Part shown: piece after piece, positions 15,999 through 25,815 of the stretch
Position numbering within the stretch: position 1 is the first letter of the stretch
Layout: each line of letters starts with the position of its first letter
Source: Betaproteobacteria bacterium HGW-Betaproteobacteria-1
GTDB taxonomy: Bacteria > Pseudomonadota > Gammaproteobacteria > Burkholderiales > Methylophilaceae
Length of the DNA: 64,000 nucleotides
Direction of reading: 5' to 3'
Assembly (NCBI GenBank): GCA_002842435.1
Contig: PHCX01000006.1
Coordinates: 434,001-498,000 of the forward strand
The notes under the pieces: model-generated
The model's database searches: none
The model's input: only the letters and a program-made list of their open reading frames with translations
What the model was told of the DNA's origin: nothing
Translations under genes and position numbers: made by a program

Positions 15999-17800
15999 TT
16001 CGCTTCTTCAGTCGGTTGTTTTTCTTTTGATAAGGTCTGCATGCTATCCGCCTGCCCAGCATCCGGTGCAGCAGGTGCTTCCTGATGTTCGGCAAACAGT
16101 TGCGCCTGCTCTGGTTGGCCTGGTGACTTTGATTGGCTTGCCGGCTCTGGCTGCTGTGCACGTCTGGCCTCGATCTTCGCAATCTCGGCTTCAACCCGCG
16201 GAGATACTTCCTCGGTGTTTTTTGCCTCGACTTCGGCTTTCTGCGCCTTGGCCCGCTCGACAGCCGCAGCAATTGCCGCCTTCTTTGCTGCCTCAGCTGC
16301 GCTGTCTACGCCGGACTCGGTCTTGGCACCAGCGGCCTTCTGTGCGTGTTTCTGCGCACGTTCCTGCTTCTCTCGCTCGATGCGCATCAGACGGAACTCA
16401 TTGCGCTCACGCGCGATATCCGCCGCCTCTTTAGCCCTGTCCTGCGCGATGATCTCACTCTTGGCATAACGATAATATTGCACGAGCGGAATATTGCTCG
16501 GACAGACATAAGTGCAGCAACCGCATTCAATGCAATCGAATATGTCATACTCGCGCGCCTTCTCCAGATTCTGCGACTTCGAGAACCAGTAGAGCTCCTG
16601 AGGCTGCAGGTTCACCGGACAGGCATCTGCACAACGCGTACAACGAATACAAGGTAGAGCCGGTTCCGGCTCGGGGAACATTTCAGCGCTGGGCACAATA
16701 ATGCAGTTGGTCGCCTTGACCACCGGAACATCGGCAGAAGGCAGATTGAAGCCCATCATCGGGCCACCCATGACCAAATCGCCATTCTCTGCCTGCCCAC
16801 CAGCCAATCGCACCAGCTCATTGATGGATATGCCCAACGGCGCCTCGTAATTACCGGGGCTGGCGACATTGCCGGTCAACGTCACGATACGCGAGATCAC
16901 CGGCTCTCCATGGTTAACTACCCGATTCACGCTATAGGCGGTCGCCACATTAAAGCACTGCACGCCAATCTCGTTAGGCAATCTGCCACTAGGCACCTCC
17001 TTGCCGGTAATGACTTTGATCAGCTGCTTGGCACCTCCGCCCGGATAAATGGTCGGTACGGCGATGACATCAATGACAATCGCACTTTTGGCAGCCGCCT
17101 CACGCATGGCCCGGATGGCTTCCGGCTTGTTGTCTTCGATACCGATCGCGCAAACTTCGGCATCCAGCAAATAACGCATGATCTCGATACCGCGCACGAT
17201 CTCATCGGCACGTTCACGCATCAGCATGTCGTCGCAGGTGATATAGGGTTCACATTCCGCGCCGTTGATGATCAGCGTGCGCACCGGATGCCGTGCATCT
17301 TCACGCAGCTTGATGTGGGACGGGAAAGTCGCGCCACCAAGACCAACCACGCCCGCCTCACGCAGATGATCCAGCAGTTCCGGCTTGCTCATGGACTGAT
17401 AATCCAGCGATTGGTGCTCTATCCATTGATCCTTGCCATCAGTTTCCAGCGTGATCGAGATATCGGGCAGACCGGAAGGATGCGGAATCAACTGGTTACC
17501 GATAGAGGCGATGACGCCGGAAGTCGGCGCATGTACCGCTGCAGAGACCTGTCCATCGGCTTTCGCCAGCAATTGGCCTTTCAGCACATGATCGCCGACG
17601 GCCACCTGCAGTTTCGAGACATTGCCGACATGCTGACGCAAGGGCAGTACCAGATACTTTGGCACTGGCACAGAACGAATCGGGCTGGTCGTCGATTCCA
17701 GCTTGTGTTGCGGAGGATGTACGCCTCCCTTGAAACTGGAAAGCCCGGTTTTGGTCAGCTTGCTTTTCAAGAGTCTGGATATGTTCACAATTGCGTTCAT
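15995..17800 (-). CDS. rnfC: Rnf electron transport complex subunit C
   Basis: Peripheral cytoplasmic subunit that binds NADH and FMN. The 601 residues begin with the biotinyl-like Rnf barrel ([11 protein letters not shown]). The nucleotide-binding domain follows ([15 protein letters not shown] and [17 protein letters not shown]), then an SLBB domain. Two [4Fe-4S] clusters lie at [12 protein letters not shown] and [12 protein letters not shown] (about 378-435). Beyond about 455 the protein has a highly charged Lys/Glu/Ala-rich extension of some 140 residues, a variable tail also seen in gamma- and betaproteobacterial RnfC. It overlaps rnfB and rnfD. Confidence 0.96.
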   Translation of the reverse strand: MNAIVNISRLLKSKLTKTGLSSFKGGVHPPQHKLESTTSPIRSVPVPKYLVLPLRQHVGNVSKLQVAVGDHVLKGQLLAKADGQVSAAVHAPTSGVIASIGNQLIPHPSGLPDISITLETDGKDQWIEHQSLDYQSMSKPELLDHLREAGVVGLGGATFPSHIKLREDARHPVRTLIINGAECEPYITCDDMLMRERADEIVRGIEIMRYLLDAEVCAIGIEDNKPEAIRAMREAAAKSAIVIDVIAVPTIYPGGGAKQLIKVITGKEVPSGRLPNEIGVQCFNVATAYSVNRVVNHGEPVISRIVTLTGNVASPGNYEAPLGISINELVRLAGGQAENGDLVMGGPMMGFNLPSADVPVVKATNCIIVPSAEMFPEPEPALPCIRCTRCADACPVNLQPQELYWFSKSQNLEKAREYDIFDCIECGCCTYVCPSNIPLVQYYRYAKSEIIAQDRAKEAADIARERNEFRLMRIEREKQERAQKHAQKAAGAKTESGVDSAAEAAKKAAIAAAVERAKAQKAEVEAKNTEEVSPRVEAEIAKIEARRAQQPEPASQSKSPGQPEQAQLFAEHQEAPAAPDAGQADSMQTLSKEKQPTEEAK

Positions 17801-18372
17801 GCAGAAGATTTCTTCTGTACAGGTCTTTCAGGTTTGATCTCGAACACCGGATAACGCCACCTCCAGTTGGCAGGCGACTCGGCAATCGGCTCCATGCTTA
17901 TGCAATCGACCGGACAAGGCGCCACGCACAATTCGCAACCGGTACATTCGGAAGCAATCACAGTATGCATATGCTTTGCCGCACCCAGAATCGCATCCAC
18001 CGGGCAGGCCTGTATGCAGAGCGTGCAGCCGATGCAGACGTTCTCGTCAATCACCGCAACCGATTTGGGCTTGGGCAAGCCATGCTCCGCATTCAGCGGC
18101 TTGTATTCGACTCCAAGCAGATCGGCCAGCGCATGCACCCCGGCATCGCCACCCGGTGGGCACTGATTGATATCGGCTTCACCCTTTGCAATCGCAGTTG
18201 CATAGGGTTTGCAACCCGGATAGCCGCATTGCCCACACTGTGTTTGAGGCAGGATGGCATCAATACGGGCAACCAACGGATCGCCTTCAACCTTGAACTT
18301 CAGGGCAGAGTAACCGAGCACGATACCCAGCAACAAGGCCAGGCCTATCATCACGTAAAGCGCCGTCAGCAT
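17797..18372 (-). CDS. rnfB: Rnf electron transport complex subunit B
   Basis: Fe-S electron-entry subunit that receives electrons from ferredoxin. The 191 residues have an N-terminal membrane anchor (about 3-22), a [4Fe-4S] domain with CGQCGYPGC (about 47-55), and two ferredoxin-type clusters ([12 protein letters not shown] and [12 protein letters not shown], about 112-155). The C-terminal extension is short, about 40 residues. The start codon shares one base with the rnfA stop (TAATG). Confidence 0.96.
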   Translation of the reverse strand: MLTALYVMIGLALLLGIVLGYSALKFKVEGDPLVARIDAILPQTQCGQCGYPGCKPYATAIAKGEADINQCPPGGDAGVHALADLLGVEYKPLNAEHGLPKPKSVAVIDENVCIGCTLCIQACPVDAILGAAKHMHTVIASECTGCELCVAPCPVDCISMEPIAESPANWRWRYPVFEIKPERPVQKKSSA

Positions 18373-18950
18373 TAACGCACTAACCCGGCAAAGCCCATAA
18401 ACGCCAGACTCATCAGACCGGCAGTCACCATCGCAATCGCCGAGCCTTTGAATGGGGCAGGCACATCGGCCGCATCAAGCCGCTCACGCAATGAAGCGAA
18501 CATGATCAGCACCATGGAAAAACCGATGGCGCCGCCAAGACCGAAGAGCAATGACTCGATGAAATTGTGATTGGACTGCACATTAAGCAGCGGGATACCC
18601 AGTACAGCACAGTTAGTTGTGATCAGCGGCAGGAAGATACCGAGCGACTGATAAAGAACCGGACTGGTCTTTTCCAGAAACATTTCGGTGAACTGCACTA
18701 CACCGGCAATCACGACTATAAAAGACAGCGTGCGCAAATAGAACAGTTCCGTGCCGAGCAGATAATGACTGATCAAATAACTGGTGCCGGAGCCGACCGT
18801 CAGCACGAAGGTGGTCGCCGCCGCCATTGCAATCGACGTTTCCAGCTTCTTGGAAACCCCCATGAACGGGCACAAACCCAGTACCTTGATCAACACGATA
18901 TTGTTGACCAGTACGACACCCATCAAAATCAGGAAATATTCTTGCAACAT
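18372..18950 (-). CDS. rnfA: Rnf electron transport complex subunit A
   Basis: Six-helix membrane subunit paired with RnfE. The 192 residues begin [35 protein letters not shown] and [12 protein letters not shown] hold the two family cysteines. Length matches E. coli RsxA (193). It is the first gene of rnfABCDGE-nth and is divergent from dapA across 248 bp. Confidence 0.96.
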   Translation of the reverse strand: MLQEYFLILMGVVLVNNIVLIKVLGLCPFMGVSKKLETSIAMAAATTFVLTVGSGTSYLISHYLLGTELFYLRTLSFIVVIAGVVQFTEMFLEKTSPVLYQSLGIFLPLITTNCAVLGIPLLNVQSNHNFIESLLFGLGGAIGFSMVLIMFASLRERLDAADVPAPFKGSAIAMVTAGLMSLAFMGFAGLVR

Positions 18951-18978
18951 TAAAATTCACGCCAATGTGTAGAGTCGA

Positions 18979-19006
18979 ATTATACAGGGAATGCCGCATC
19001 CGTCAT
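18979..19006 (-). promoter_or_regulatory. Candidate sigma-70 promoter for the rnf operon
   Basis: On the minus strand a perfect TATAAT (18979-18984) lies 16 bases downstream of ATGACG (19001-19006, 4 of 6 matches to TTGACA), about 30 bp upstream of the rnfA start. The spacing and position suit transcription of the rnf operon. Confidence 0.5.
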
Positions 19007-19198
19007 GAGCACATGATGCGCTTTCCGCAACGCGTAGGACGAAGATTAACTGGTTTAGTGCGGCCAGTTAAAGAATTTGTGCTTATACCAAATTACATAT
19101 GCTTATATGCACCAGCTTTGAACGACTGAGAAATCCGTGTCATCGGATGAGGACTTTCAGTTAAAATGATGCAATTCATTTTATTCATCAGGTAAATC

Positions 19199-20071
19199 AT
19201 GTTGCAAGGCAGTCTCGTTGCCATCGTCACACCAATGCACGAAGATGGCGCTCTGGATATCAATGCACTCCGCGCGCTCCTTGATTTCCATATCAAGGAA
19301 GGCACGGACGGCATCGTCATCGTCGGCACCACCGGTGAATCGCCCACGGTCAATTTCGACGAACACTGCCTACTAATCAAGACCGCGGTTGAGCATACTG
19401 CCGGACGCGTGCCTGTCATTGCAGGTACCGGCGCCAACGCCACCAGCGAGGCGATAGAACTGACGCGACAGGCCAAGGCGCTTGGTGCAGATGCCTGCCT
19501 GCTGGTTACCCCCTACTACAACAAGCCGCCGCAGGAAGGTCTGTATCAGCACTACCGTGCCGTGGCCGAAGCAGTAGACATCCCGCAGATTCTCTATAAT
19601 GTGCCAGGCCGCACCGCTTGCGACATCACAAACGATACGGTTTTGCGTCTGGCTCAGATTCCCAATATCGTAGGCATCAAGGACGCCACCGGCAACATGG
19701 AACGCGGTAGCGACCTCATTGCACGCGCACCCATGGACTTTGCCGTATACAGCGGCGATGATGCCAGCGCCATGTCTCTGATGCTGATGGGCGGGCGCGG
19801 CGTGATTTCCGTTACCGCCAACGTGGCACCGCGCCAGATGCATGAACTTTGCGTAGCCGCCATGGCCGGAGATGCAATCAAGGCCAGACAGATCAACGAA
19901 AAATTACTGGCACTTCACCAGAAACTGTTTGTCGAAGCCAATCCGATTCCGGTGAAATGGGTGCTGCAACAAATGGGCTTGATTCAATCCGGCATACGAC
20001 TGCCACTGGTTGGTTTATCTCCCGCGTTTCATGATACCTTGCGCGTTGCAATGAAAAACGCCGGAATCTGA
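19199..20071 (+). CDS. dapA: 4-hydroxy-tetrahydrodipicolinate synthase
   Basis: Aldolase-type enzyme that condenses pyruvate with aspartate semialdehyde in lysine/diaminopimelate synthesis. The 290 residues show GTTGESPT (substrate phosphate-like loop), the catalytic Tyr in YNVPGRT and the Schiff-base Lys in GIKDATGN. The C-terminal [13 protein letters not shown] and total length match the family (292). It is followed after 76 bp by the bamC lipoprotein gene, the classical dapA-nlpB arrangement. Confidence 0.97.
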   Translation: MLQGSLVAIVTPMHEDGALDINALRALLDFHIKEGTDGIVIVGTTGESPTVNFDEHCLLIKTAVEHTAGRVPVIAGTGANATSEAIELTRQAKALGADACLLVTPYYNKPPQEGLYQHYRAVAEAVDIPQILYNVPGRTACDITNDTVLRLAQIPNIVGIKDATGNMERGSDLIARAPMDFAVYSGDDASAMSLMLMGGRGVISVTANVAPRQMHELCVAAMAGDAIKARQINEKLLALHQKLFVEANPIPVKWVLQQMGLIQSGIRLPLVGLSPAFHDTLRVAMKNAGI

Positions 20072-20147
20072 CAGGCCACCTTGTACAACACCTTGATTTT
20101 TTGTACAGAATTCACAGCAATATGATGCATAGCCAAAGAGAAATCGC

Positions 20148-21449
20148 ATGAACAGAATTGATTTGAAGTCCATCCTGCTTACCAGTCTGCTCGCACTCTC
20201 ACTGAGCGCCTGCGACAGCATTCCATTTTTTGACAACACACCGGACTACAAGACGGCTGGCCGCTCACGTCCGCTGGAAGTGCCTCCTGACCTGACTTCA
20301 ATCTCCGCCAGCGACGCTTATGCCGTACCCGGTGGTACGACCACTTATTCCAGTTATACCCAAGGCCAAGGTTCGGTGCTCGAGCAGGAACGCATCCTGC
20401 CCAACCCGGAGAATGTCAGAATGGAACGTGCCGGGTCCCAGCGCTGGCTGGTCGTTGACGCCGCTCCGGAAAAAGTCTGGCCGGTCATACGTGAATTCTG
20501 GAACGATCTTGGTTTTGCCGTGCGTGTGGAAAACCCGGAAACCGGCGTCATGGAAACAGAATGGGTCGACCCATCCAGCATTATCAAGGATGACAAAGGC
20601 AACTACCTCGACAAATTTCAGGGCTGGCTGGACAAACTCAACACCCTGCAGACCCGTCAGAAATTCCGTACGCGTATTGATCGTGGTGAGAACAATGCCA
20701 CGGAAATTTACCTGAGCCATCGTTCCGTAGCGGACGCAGCCGACGATGGCAAGGAGCGTGTGAGAACTGCGGCAGGTACATATGAACTTGGCTACCGCCT
20801 GCAAGGTAAGAGAACCCAGGCTGAAGAAGAACGTGCCAACGCTGAGGACATCGATGCTGAATTATTGCGCCGCCTGATGGTGCGTCTGGGAGTCACCGAA
20901 CAGCAATCCAGAACGGTCGTGGCAGCAGTCAACACGGAAGTGCGTGCCACCATCGAACGTGGCGCGGATGGCCAGCTCAATCTCAAAGTCAATGACCAGT
21001 TCGACCGCGCATGGCGCAGAGTAGGTCTGGCGCTTGATCGCGTAGGCTTTGTGGTCGAAGACCGGGACCGCTCACGCGGCCTGTACTTTGTCCGCTATGC
21101 GGATCTCGGCGCCACAGAAGAAAGTAGCGGCAATAAGAAGGGCCTGCTGGAATCCCTGAAGTTCTGGGGCAGTGACGACAAGGATGCGGAAGACACGAAA
21201 CCGGAACCGACCCCGGAAGCGAAAGAAGCTGCAGCAGCAGCCGAAGAAAAAGGTGTGCCGCTGGGTGAGTACATGAAGTTCTGGGAAGCACCTCAGGACG
21301 AAGCCCAACGTGAGAACATCTATCGCATCAAGGTCGACAATAATGAAGCCGGCGGCTCAGACGTCGTTGTCGTCAGGCAGAATGGTTCACGCGACACCTC
21401 GAGTACTGCCAACCGCATCACCACCCTGCTCTATGAGCAGCTGAGGTAG
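20148..21449 (+). CDS. bamC: Outer-membrane assembly lipoprotein BamC (NlpB/DapX)
   Basis: Lipoprotein component of the BAM complex that inserts beta-barrel proteins in the outer membrane. The 433-residue protein has a type II signal peptide with lipobox LSAC (Cys about 23). Then come an unstructured segment (DYKTAGRSRPLEVPPDLT, the BamD-binding lasso region) and two helix-grip domains (about 85-230 and 255-430). It is longer than E. coli BamC (344) because of an acidic, Ala/Glu/Lys-rich insertion (about 333-380) inside the second domain. Its position behind dapA supports the call. Confidence 0.9.
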   Translation: MNRIDLKSILLTSLLALSLSACDSIPFFDNTPDYKTAGRSRPLEVPPDLTSISASDAYAVPGGTTTYSSYTQGQGSVLEQERILPNPENVRMERAGSQRWLVVDAAPEKVWPVIREFWNDLGFAVRVENPETGVMETEWVDPSSIIKDDKGNYLDKFQGWLDKLNTLQTRQKFRTRIDRGENNATEIYLSHRSVADAADDGKERVRTAAGTYELGYRLQGKRTQAEEERANAEDIDAELLRRLMVRLGVTEQQSRTVVAAVNTEVRATIERGADGQLNLKVNDQFDRAWRRVGLALDRVGFVVEDRDRSRGLYFVRYADLGATEESSGNKKGLLESLKFWGSDDKDAEDTKPEPTPEAKEAAAAAEEKGVPLGEYMKFWEAPQDEAQRENIYRIKVDNNEAGGSDVVVVRQNGSRDTSSTANRITTLLYEQLR

Positions 21450-21462
21450 AGAATCCGCTGCC

Positions 21463-22236
21463 ATGCGTTTTGCATCACTTGGCAGCGGCAGTGCCGGCAA
21501 CGCATTGATAGTAGAAGCAGGCAGAACGCGCCTGCTTCTTGACTGCGGATTCGGGATACGCGAGATAGTCAATCGACTGGCCAGATATGAGATTACGCCA
21601 GAGAGCCTGAACGGCATACTGGTCACGCACGAGCATGATGATCATGCCGGTGGTGTCTTCAGATTCGCCAATAAATACCGGATCCCGGTCTGGCTGACAC
21701 ATGGCACACTCACCATGTCCGAACGCTATTTCCCCGGCCAATCCGAGTTCAAGATGCAGCTCATCGACAGCCATGAGGCTCTAACGATACAAGATCTTGA
21801 AGTTCATCCGTTCCCGGTTCCGCATGATGCACGCGAACCCGTGCAATTCACTTTCAGTGATGGAAGAAAAAAACTCGGCGTTCTGACCGACACTGGCGCA
21901 TCCACCTCCCATATCGAACAGATGTTAAGCGGCTGTGATGCATTAATGCTGGAGTGCAACCACGATATTGATATGCTGATGAACGGTCCCTACGCGAGAC
22001 CACTCAAGCAACGCGTCAAGAGCCGACTCGGACATCTGGATAACGCCAGTGCCGCCGAGCTGCTGTCAAGACTGGACAACAGCAAACTGCAGCACATTAT
22101 TGCCGCGCATCTGAGTGCCAAGAACAATCACCCGTCACTGGCAAGAAAGGCACTCAGCGAGGTGCTGAACTGCAAAGAGGAATGGATAGGGATTGCTGAT
22201 CAATCGGCCGGATTTGATTGGCGGATGCTGGAATAA
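21463..22236 (+). CDS. MBL-fold metallo-hydrolase (YycJ/WalJ-like)
   Basis: Metallo-beta-lactamase-fold hydrolase, 257 residues, of the family related to WalJ/YycJ. The N-terminus is MRFASLGSGSAGNALIVEAG. The metal site is THEHDDH (HxHxDH, about 56-62), with further ligands in FPVPHDA (about 118), LTDTG (about 142) and IAAHLSAKNNHP near residue 215. Members are thought to act on nucleic acids; the substrate here is not known. It follows bamC by 13 bp and ends at a strong terminator, so dapA-bamC-MBL is probably one operon. Confidence 0.88.
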   Translation: MRFASLGSGSAGNALIVEAGRTRLLLDCGFGIREIVNRLARYEITPESLNGILVTHEHDDHAGGVFRFANKYRIPVWLTHGTLTMSERYFPGQSEFKMQLIDSHEALTIQDLEVHPFPVPHDAREPVQFTFSDGRKKLGVLTDTGASTSHIEQMLSGCDALMLECNHDIDMLMNGPYARPLKQRVKSRLGHLDNASAAELLSRLDNSKLQHIIAAHLSAKNNHPSLARKALSEVLNCKEEWIGIADQSAGFDWRMLE

Positions 22237-22262
22237 AACATGGAAATGTCTTCATTGAAATG

Positions 22263-22295
22263 AAAAAGCCGGCATTGAAGCCGGCTTTTTCTTTT
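22263..22295. terminator. Bidirectional intrinsic terminator
   Basis: An 11-bp stem AAAAAGCCGGC / GCCGGCTTTTT (22263-22273 and 22280-22290) with a 6-base loop ATTGAA is followed by CTTTT. It lies 26 bp after the MBL gene and about 45 bp beyond the convergent lipoprotein gene, so it can serve both. Confidence 0.85.
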
Positions 22296-22337
22296 GCTGA
22301 TCTGCAGTCAAATCAGACTGCAAAATGCCGAAAACAA

Positions 22338-22565
22338 TTATTCAGCAGGTGCAGCCTCAGCAGGTGCAGCTTCTTCAGCAGCAGGTGCTTCTTCAGCAGG
22401 TGCCGCTTCTTCAACAGCAGGTGCTTCTTCAACTACTGGTGCTTCTTCGACTGGAGCAACTTCTTCAACAGCAGGTGCTTCTTCAACTGGGGCAGCTTCT
22501 TCCTTTTGACCACAAGCAGTCAAAGCAAGAGCCAGAAGTGCAGCTAACAGAGCGGAACGTGTCAT
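22338..22565 (-). CDS. Small lipoprotein with Ala/Glu/Pro repeat domain
   Basis: Short lipoprotein of 75 residues; no family is recognised. The start at 22565 (MTRSALLAALLALALTACG) follows AAGGG and gives a lipobox LTAC, with Cys at about 17. The whole mature part is low-complexity: repeats of the form EEAPAVEEVAPVEE made only of Glu, Ala, Pro and Val, ending AEAAPAE. Such acidic Pro/Ala-rich lipoproteins may span or space the periplasm. The plus strand of the same DNA reads Ser/Ala-rich frames that are shadows. Confidence 0.7.
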   Translation of the reverse strand: MTRSALLAALLALALTACGQKEEAAPVEEAPAVEEVAPVEEAPVVEEAPAVEEAAPAEEAPAAEEAAPAEAAPAE

Positions 22566-22752
22566 TTTTATATCCCTTAATATCATGTGTTAAAAAAATT
22601 TGGCCTGGCACGGAAGGTTTATTTGATCAAGTCAGTCGATGGCGTCAACATCACTTTCCGAGTGCGCGAATTCTAGCAGTTCTGAAATAAAAAAACAGTG
22701 TGTTTTTAGATAGTTCCGGAATATTTTTTGTCGCCAATCGACAACATGCACT

Positions 22753-23586
22753 TCAATCGACCTTGATACGCAAGGTCGTATTTCTACGCTCATCACGCTG
22801 CTCACCCGCCAGAATGGCATAGCTGACTTCGTCACGGTCCTGCATCGTACTGCCAAGATCGAACCACTCGCCCGGCTCTACCCTGACAACCGTACTCAGT
22901 TCCTCGAAATCGATAAATCCTGCCTGGTTCAACCTTGCGATCCTGGGCGTGATCTCCAGCTCCACTTGATCCCCTATATAGTGTGGCCTGACCGCAAAAC
23001 CGGTTGTGATATCCTGAAACTCTATACTCTGTTGCGCACTGACATAACGTCTGGTCAGCAGAATCCATTGCCGGCTATACGGTACGATTCGACCGACGCG
23101 GATAAATGCCTGCTCCCCGTCCAGTACCGTAAGGAACTCGGTACCGGCATCATGGCTGCGAGTATTGCTGTCATAAACCTGCAAACCAACCCCGTCGCCT
23201 ACGGCCGGCGGAACGACAACTTCCACATCACCAGCACTTGCCCTGCCACTGACTGCTGCTCCACGCTGTTGCAACTGCACGTCAAAAACATGACTGACCG
23301 TAATCCGGACGTTTTTACGCATCACATCCAGCCGCTCTATCACGGTTTCGATCTGAGCCAACTGCTCCGGGCTGGCGGTAACAAAAAGATGATTATCGAT
23401 GGCTCGTACCGAACCCCCAGGACCGACCATGGGTTCGATAACTGGCAACACATCGCGTGCCAGGCGATACTGCAGGGTGATCATCCTGAACTGCTCGGCT
23501 GCCATGACAGCTCCCGCCTGCAGCAAAAGCATCCAGAGAACCAGGCTGGAGAGACGAGGGGCAATCCCGCTACCCGGCAGATTCAT
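22753..23586 (-). CDS. Orphan secretin-domain protein (NolW-like)
   Basis: Exported protein of 277 residues with pieces of the type II/III secretion secretin family. After a signal peptide (LSSLVLWMLLLQAGAVMAAEQ) comes a NolW/N1-type subdomain (LQYRLARDVLPVIEPMVGPGGSVRAIDNHLFVTASPEQLAQIETVIERLD, of which the key parts are LQYR and VIERLD). The C-terminal half resembles the secretin core (VELEITPRIARL). It lacks the several N-domains and the length of a true secretin (more than 400 residues), and no secretion genes are adjacent. It shares a base with the upstream gene (TGATG), so the two are coupled. Function unknown. Confidence 0.72.
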   Translation of the reverse strand: MNLPGSGIAPRLSSLVLWMLLLQAGAVMAAEQFRMITLQYRLARDVLPVIEPMVGPGGSVRAIDNHLFVTASPEQLAQIETVIERLDVMRKNVRITVSHVFDVQLQQRGAAVSGRASAGDVEVVVPPAVGDGVGLQVYDSNTRSHDAGTEFLTVLDGEQAFIRVGRIVPYSRQWILLTRRYVSAQQSIEFQDITTGFAVRPHYIGDQVELEITPRIARLNQAGFIDFEELSTVVRVEPGEWFDLGSTMQDRDEVSYAILAGEQRDERRNTTLRIKVD

Positions 23587-24083
23587 CACAGGCCTACGGC
23601 AACCGCACTCAACCTGGAATGCGTTGCTTCCAGCAATTGATCGAAACGCTCATGCAATGGTCGGGCAGCAATTACATCACCCTGAGAATATTTGAATCGG
23701 GCATGATCGATATGAAAGCGATGCAAATAATCCGTAGTATCTGCCAGTACAAAGGCATCCAGTGCGACCCTCGCATGCTCGTCCGTCAGATAGACCGTCA
23801 TGCTGTGCGAATATCGTTTCATCAGTTCAATCAGCCTGGGGCAATGCGATGTCAGAAACTGGCCGTCATGCACAATAATGGTCAATCGGTTCATTGGGTC
23901 ACGCGCCAGAAAATCATTCAGCAATTCAGACACACGCAGACTCTGATAGGCGCCGCGGCTCAGATCCGGATCGAAAATTTTCAGCTCTCGTTTGGCCTGC
24001 GCCAACAACAGGCCGGTCGCATCCTCATAGTTTCGCTCGCCCAGCACCACTTGGTTGGGAATCAATTCATGATTAGCAGTCAT
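23586..24083 (-). CDS. Hypothetical protein, possibly phospholipase D-like fold
   Basis: Cytosolic-looking 165-residue protein. I recognise it only as a betaproteobacterial conserved hypothetical (possibly the DUF7931 family). The pattern FDPDLSRGAYQS, LTIIVHDGQFLTSHCPRLIELM and ALVLADT-like hydrophobic strands suggests the half-domain of a phospholipase D-like fold. The catalytic HxK motif of active enzymes is not seen. It is coupled to the secretin-domain gene downstream and lies 21 bp after roxA. Confidence 0.55.
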   Translation of the reverse strand: MTANHELIPNQVVLGERNYEDATGLLLAQAKRELKIFDPDLSRGAYQSLRVSELLNDFLARDPMNRLTIIVHDGQFLTSHCPRLIELMKRYSHSMTVYLTDEHARVALDAFVLADTTDYLHRFHIDHARFKYSQGDVIAARPLHERFDQLLEATHSRLSAVAVGL

Positions 24084-24104
24084 GGCGCAACACCTCGTTC
24101 ATTC

Positions 24105-25280
24105 TCAAGCACAATGCAGATACCCCGCAAGATACCACTGATGCAACTGAGCCAGTAACAGCTCATCCAGATGCTGGAGCGATTCAGCCGACAACTTCCT
24201 GTCATCCGCCAGAGATTTCAGACATGCCGTCCAGCCAGGTTGCATAGTCACGCGTTCTCCGTTGATAAAAAAAGTCTTTGCATGAAACAGCGCCTGGGTT
24301 TTCAGGTCCAGCTGCAAACCCGTACGCATAAGGCTTTTGTGAAAACGTTCCAGGCTGATTGCGGCCGACGGACTGAAAACGACATGCGGCTTGGGCTCGG
24401 AAAGATATTGTCCGAGAAAGTCGCCAACCGACTCCTTGTTCCAGCGTATTTTCTTCAGGCTGCCATGAACACGCCTGACCATATCATCGCCGATTTCAGC
24501 TGCGTGTTTCTGCAAGGTCAGATCACGGTCACTGTACATGCCATCCAGTGATAGATTTTCCTGCAGATAACCGAGGAACTGGCTTGCCAGCTCCTGCGTC
24601 GATGGCGCCCTGAACCCGATCGAATAGGTCATGCAATCGCCAATTGCAATCCCCCAGTGCGCGAGATGTGGCGGCAGATAGAGCATATCTCCGGGTTCCA
24701 GCACATATTCCTGCTGCGTGTCGAAATGCTTGAGAATACGCAACGGCGCATCTTCAACCAGGGTAAGGTCATGCTGGGCACTGACACGCCAGCGACGTTT
24801 ACCCATTCCCTGCAGCAGAAACACATCATAGGAATCGAAATGCGGACCGACGCCACCGCCATTAGGCGCGAAACTCACCATCAGATCATCCAGTCTGGCA
24901 TGCGGGATGAAGTCAAAACGCCGCAGCAGATCTGCAGCTTCAGGCAGATGGTGATTGACGCCCTGCACCAACAATGCCCAGTTTGTCTTCGGCAGCCTGG
25001 CAAAACGATCTTCAGCAAACGGTCCGTTTTCCAATAACCACTTACCGCGTGAAAATCTGACCAGCCGGGATTGTGCATCCTCCTCGCAGGCAAGGCCAGC
25101 GAGCTCATCAGGTTCCAGAACCCCCTTGAATCCCGGCATCGCCTGTCGTATCAGCAAAGGCTTTTTCTGCCAGTATTCCCGTAAAAACTGTTTAGGCGAG
25201 ATGCCCCCCAGGAGGACTTTCTGATCAGCGATGCGCGGAGATTTTTTCAGGGCTTTTTTCATCGTGACATGATAGCGCAT
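24105..25280 (-). CDS. roxA: Ribosomal protein L16 arginine hydroxylase-like cupin oxygenase
   Basis: JmjC/cupin-type Fe(II)- and 2-oxoglutarate-dependent oxygenase of the RoxA/YcfD family, which hydroxylates an arginine of ribosomal protein L16. The protein (about 391 residues) has LREYWQKKPLLIRQA at the N-terminus, the iron-binding HxD in GVGPHFDSYDVFLLQG, and the distal His in LPPHLAHWGIAIGDC. A C-terminal winged-helix part follows with FINGERVTM. The start at 25280 has GAGG six bases upstream; an alternative ATG lies six codons later at 25262. It is divergent from bcp. Confidence 0.88.
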   Translation of the reverse strand: MRYHVTMKKALKKSPRIADQKVLLGGISPKQFLREYWQKKPLLIRQAMPGFKGVLEPDELAGLACEEDAQSRLVRFSRGKWLLENGPFAEDRFARLPKTNWALLVQGVNHHLPEAADLLRRFDFIPHARLDDLMVSFAPNGGGVGPHFDSYDVFLLQGMGKRRWRVSAQHDLTLVEDAPLRILKHFDTQQEYVLEPGDMLYLPPHLAHWGIAIGDCMTYSIGFRAPSTQELASQFLGYLQENLSLDGMYSDRDLTLQKHAAEIGDDMVRRVHGSLKKIRWNKESVGDFLGQYLSEPKPHVVFSPSAAISLERFHKSLMRTGLQLDLKTQALFHAKTFFINGERVTMQPGWTACLKSLADDRKLSAESLQHLDELLLAQLHQWYLAGYLHCA

Positions 25281-25338
25281 TGCAAACCTCAGATAGAAAT
25301 GGGTTAGAATCCGCCTACCGTCATTGAGAAAATCCCCT

Positions 25339-25800
25339 ATGCTGCAGATTGGCGATCTCGCCCCTGATTTCTCTATGCCTGATGCCGATATGGAAATGTT
25401 CAAACTTTCCAGATTGCGCGGCAAAACCGTAGTGCTCTACTTCTACCCCAAGGACGACACTCCGGGCTGTACGCTAGAGGCTATCGAGTTCAGCGACCTC
25501 GAAGAAGAGTTTTGCAAGCTCAATACGGTAGTCATCGGCGTCAGCCCTGATGACTGTATCACCCACGGCAGCTTTCGTGACAAGCATGGCCTGAGCATAC
25601 AACTGGTCGCTGATGAAGACGGAAAAGTGTGCAACAAATACGGGGTCTGGCAGGAGAAAGAAAAGAATGGCGTGAGCAAGATGGGAATCTTGCGCTCGAC
25701 CTTCATCATCGATCCTGAGGGTAAAATACAATATTGCCAGTATGGCGTAGTCGCAAAAGGGCACGCCCAGGAAATACTGAATCTTATTAAATCAATCTAA
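25339..25800 (+). CDS. bcp: Peroxiredoxin, Bcp/PrxQ family (resolving Cys absent)
   Basis: Thiol peroxidase that reduces hydrogen and organic peroxides. The 153 residues start MLQIGDLAPDFSMPD. The active site is YPKDDTPGCT with peroxidatic Cys44. In PrxQ proteins the resolving Cys usually lies five residues later; here that position is Ile49 (CTLEAIEF), so this enzyme is 1-Cys or uses another of its cysteines, such as those in EEFCKL, DDCITH or GKVCNK. The frame is open from a TTG at 25324, but ATG 25339 fits the family. It is 15 bp upstream of slyD. Confidence 0.9.
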   Translation: MLQIGDLAPDFSMPDADMEMFKLSRLRGKTVVLYFYPKDDTPGCTLEAIEFSDLEEEFCKLNTVVIGVSPDDCITHGSFRDKHGLSIQLVADEDGKVCNKYGVWQEKEKNGVSKMGILRSTFIIDPEGKIQYCQYGVVAKGHAQEILNLIKSI

Positions 25801-25815
25801 AGAAGGTTTTTTATC

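Noticed and set aside
22218..22690. Gln/Ser/Cys-rich plus-strand frames over the lipoprotein gene
   Set aside because: They arise from reading the Ala/Glu/Pro repeat in other frames; no signal peptide or ribosome site supports them.
22728..22744. Small hairpin TTGTCG-CCAAT-CGACAA after the secretin-like gene
   Set aside because: Only 6 bp, and on the minus strand it is followed by A rather than T residues, so it is not a convincing terminator.
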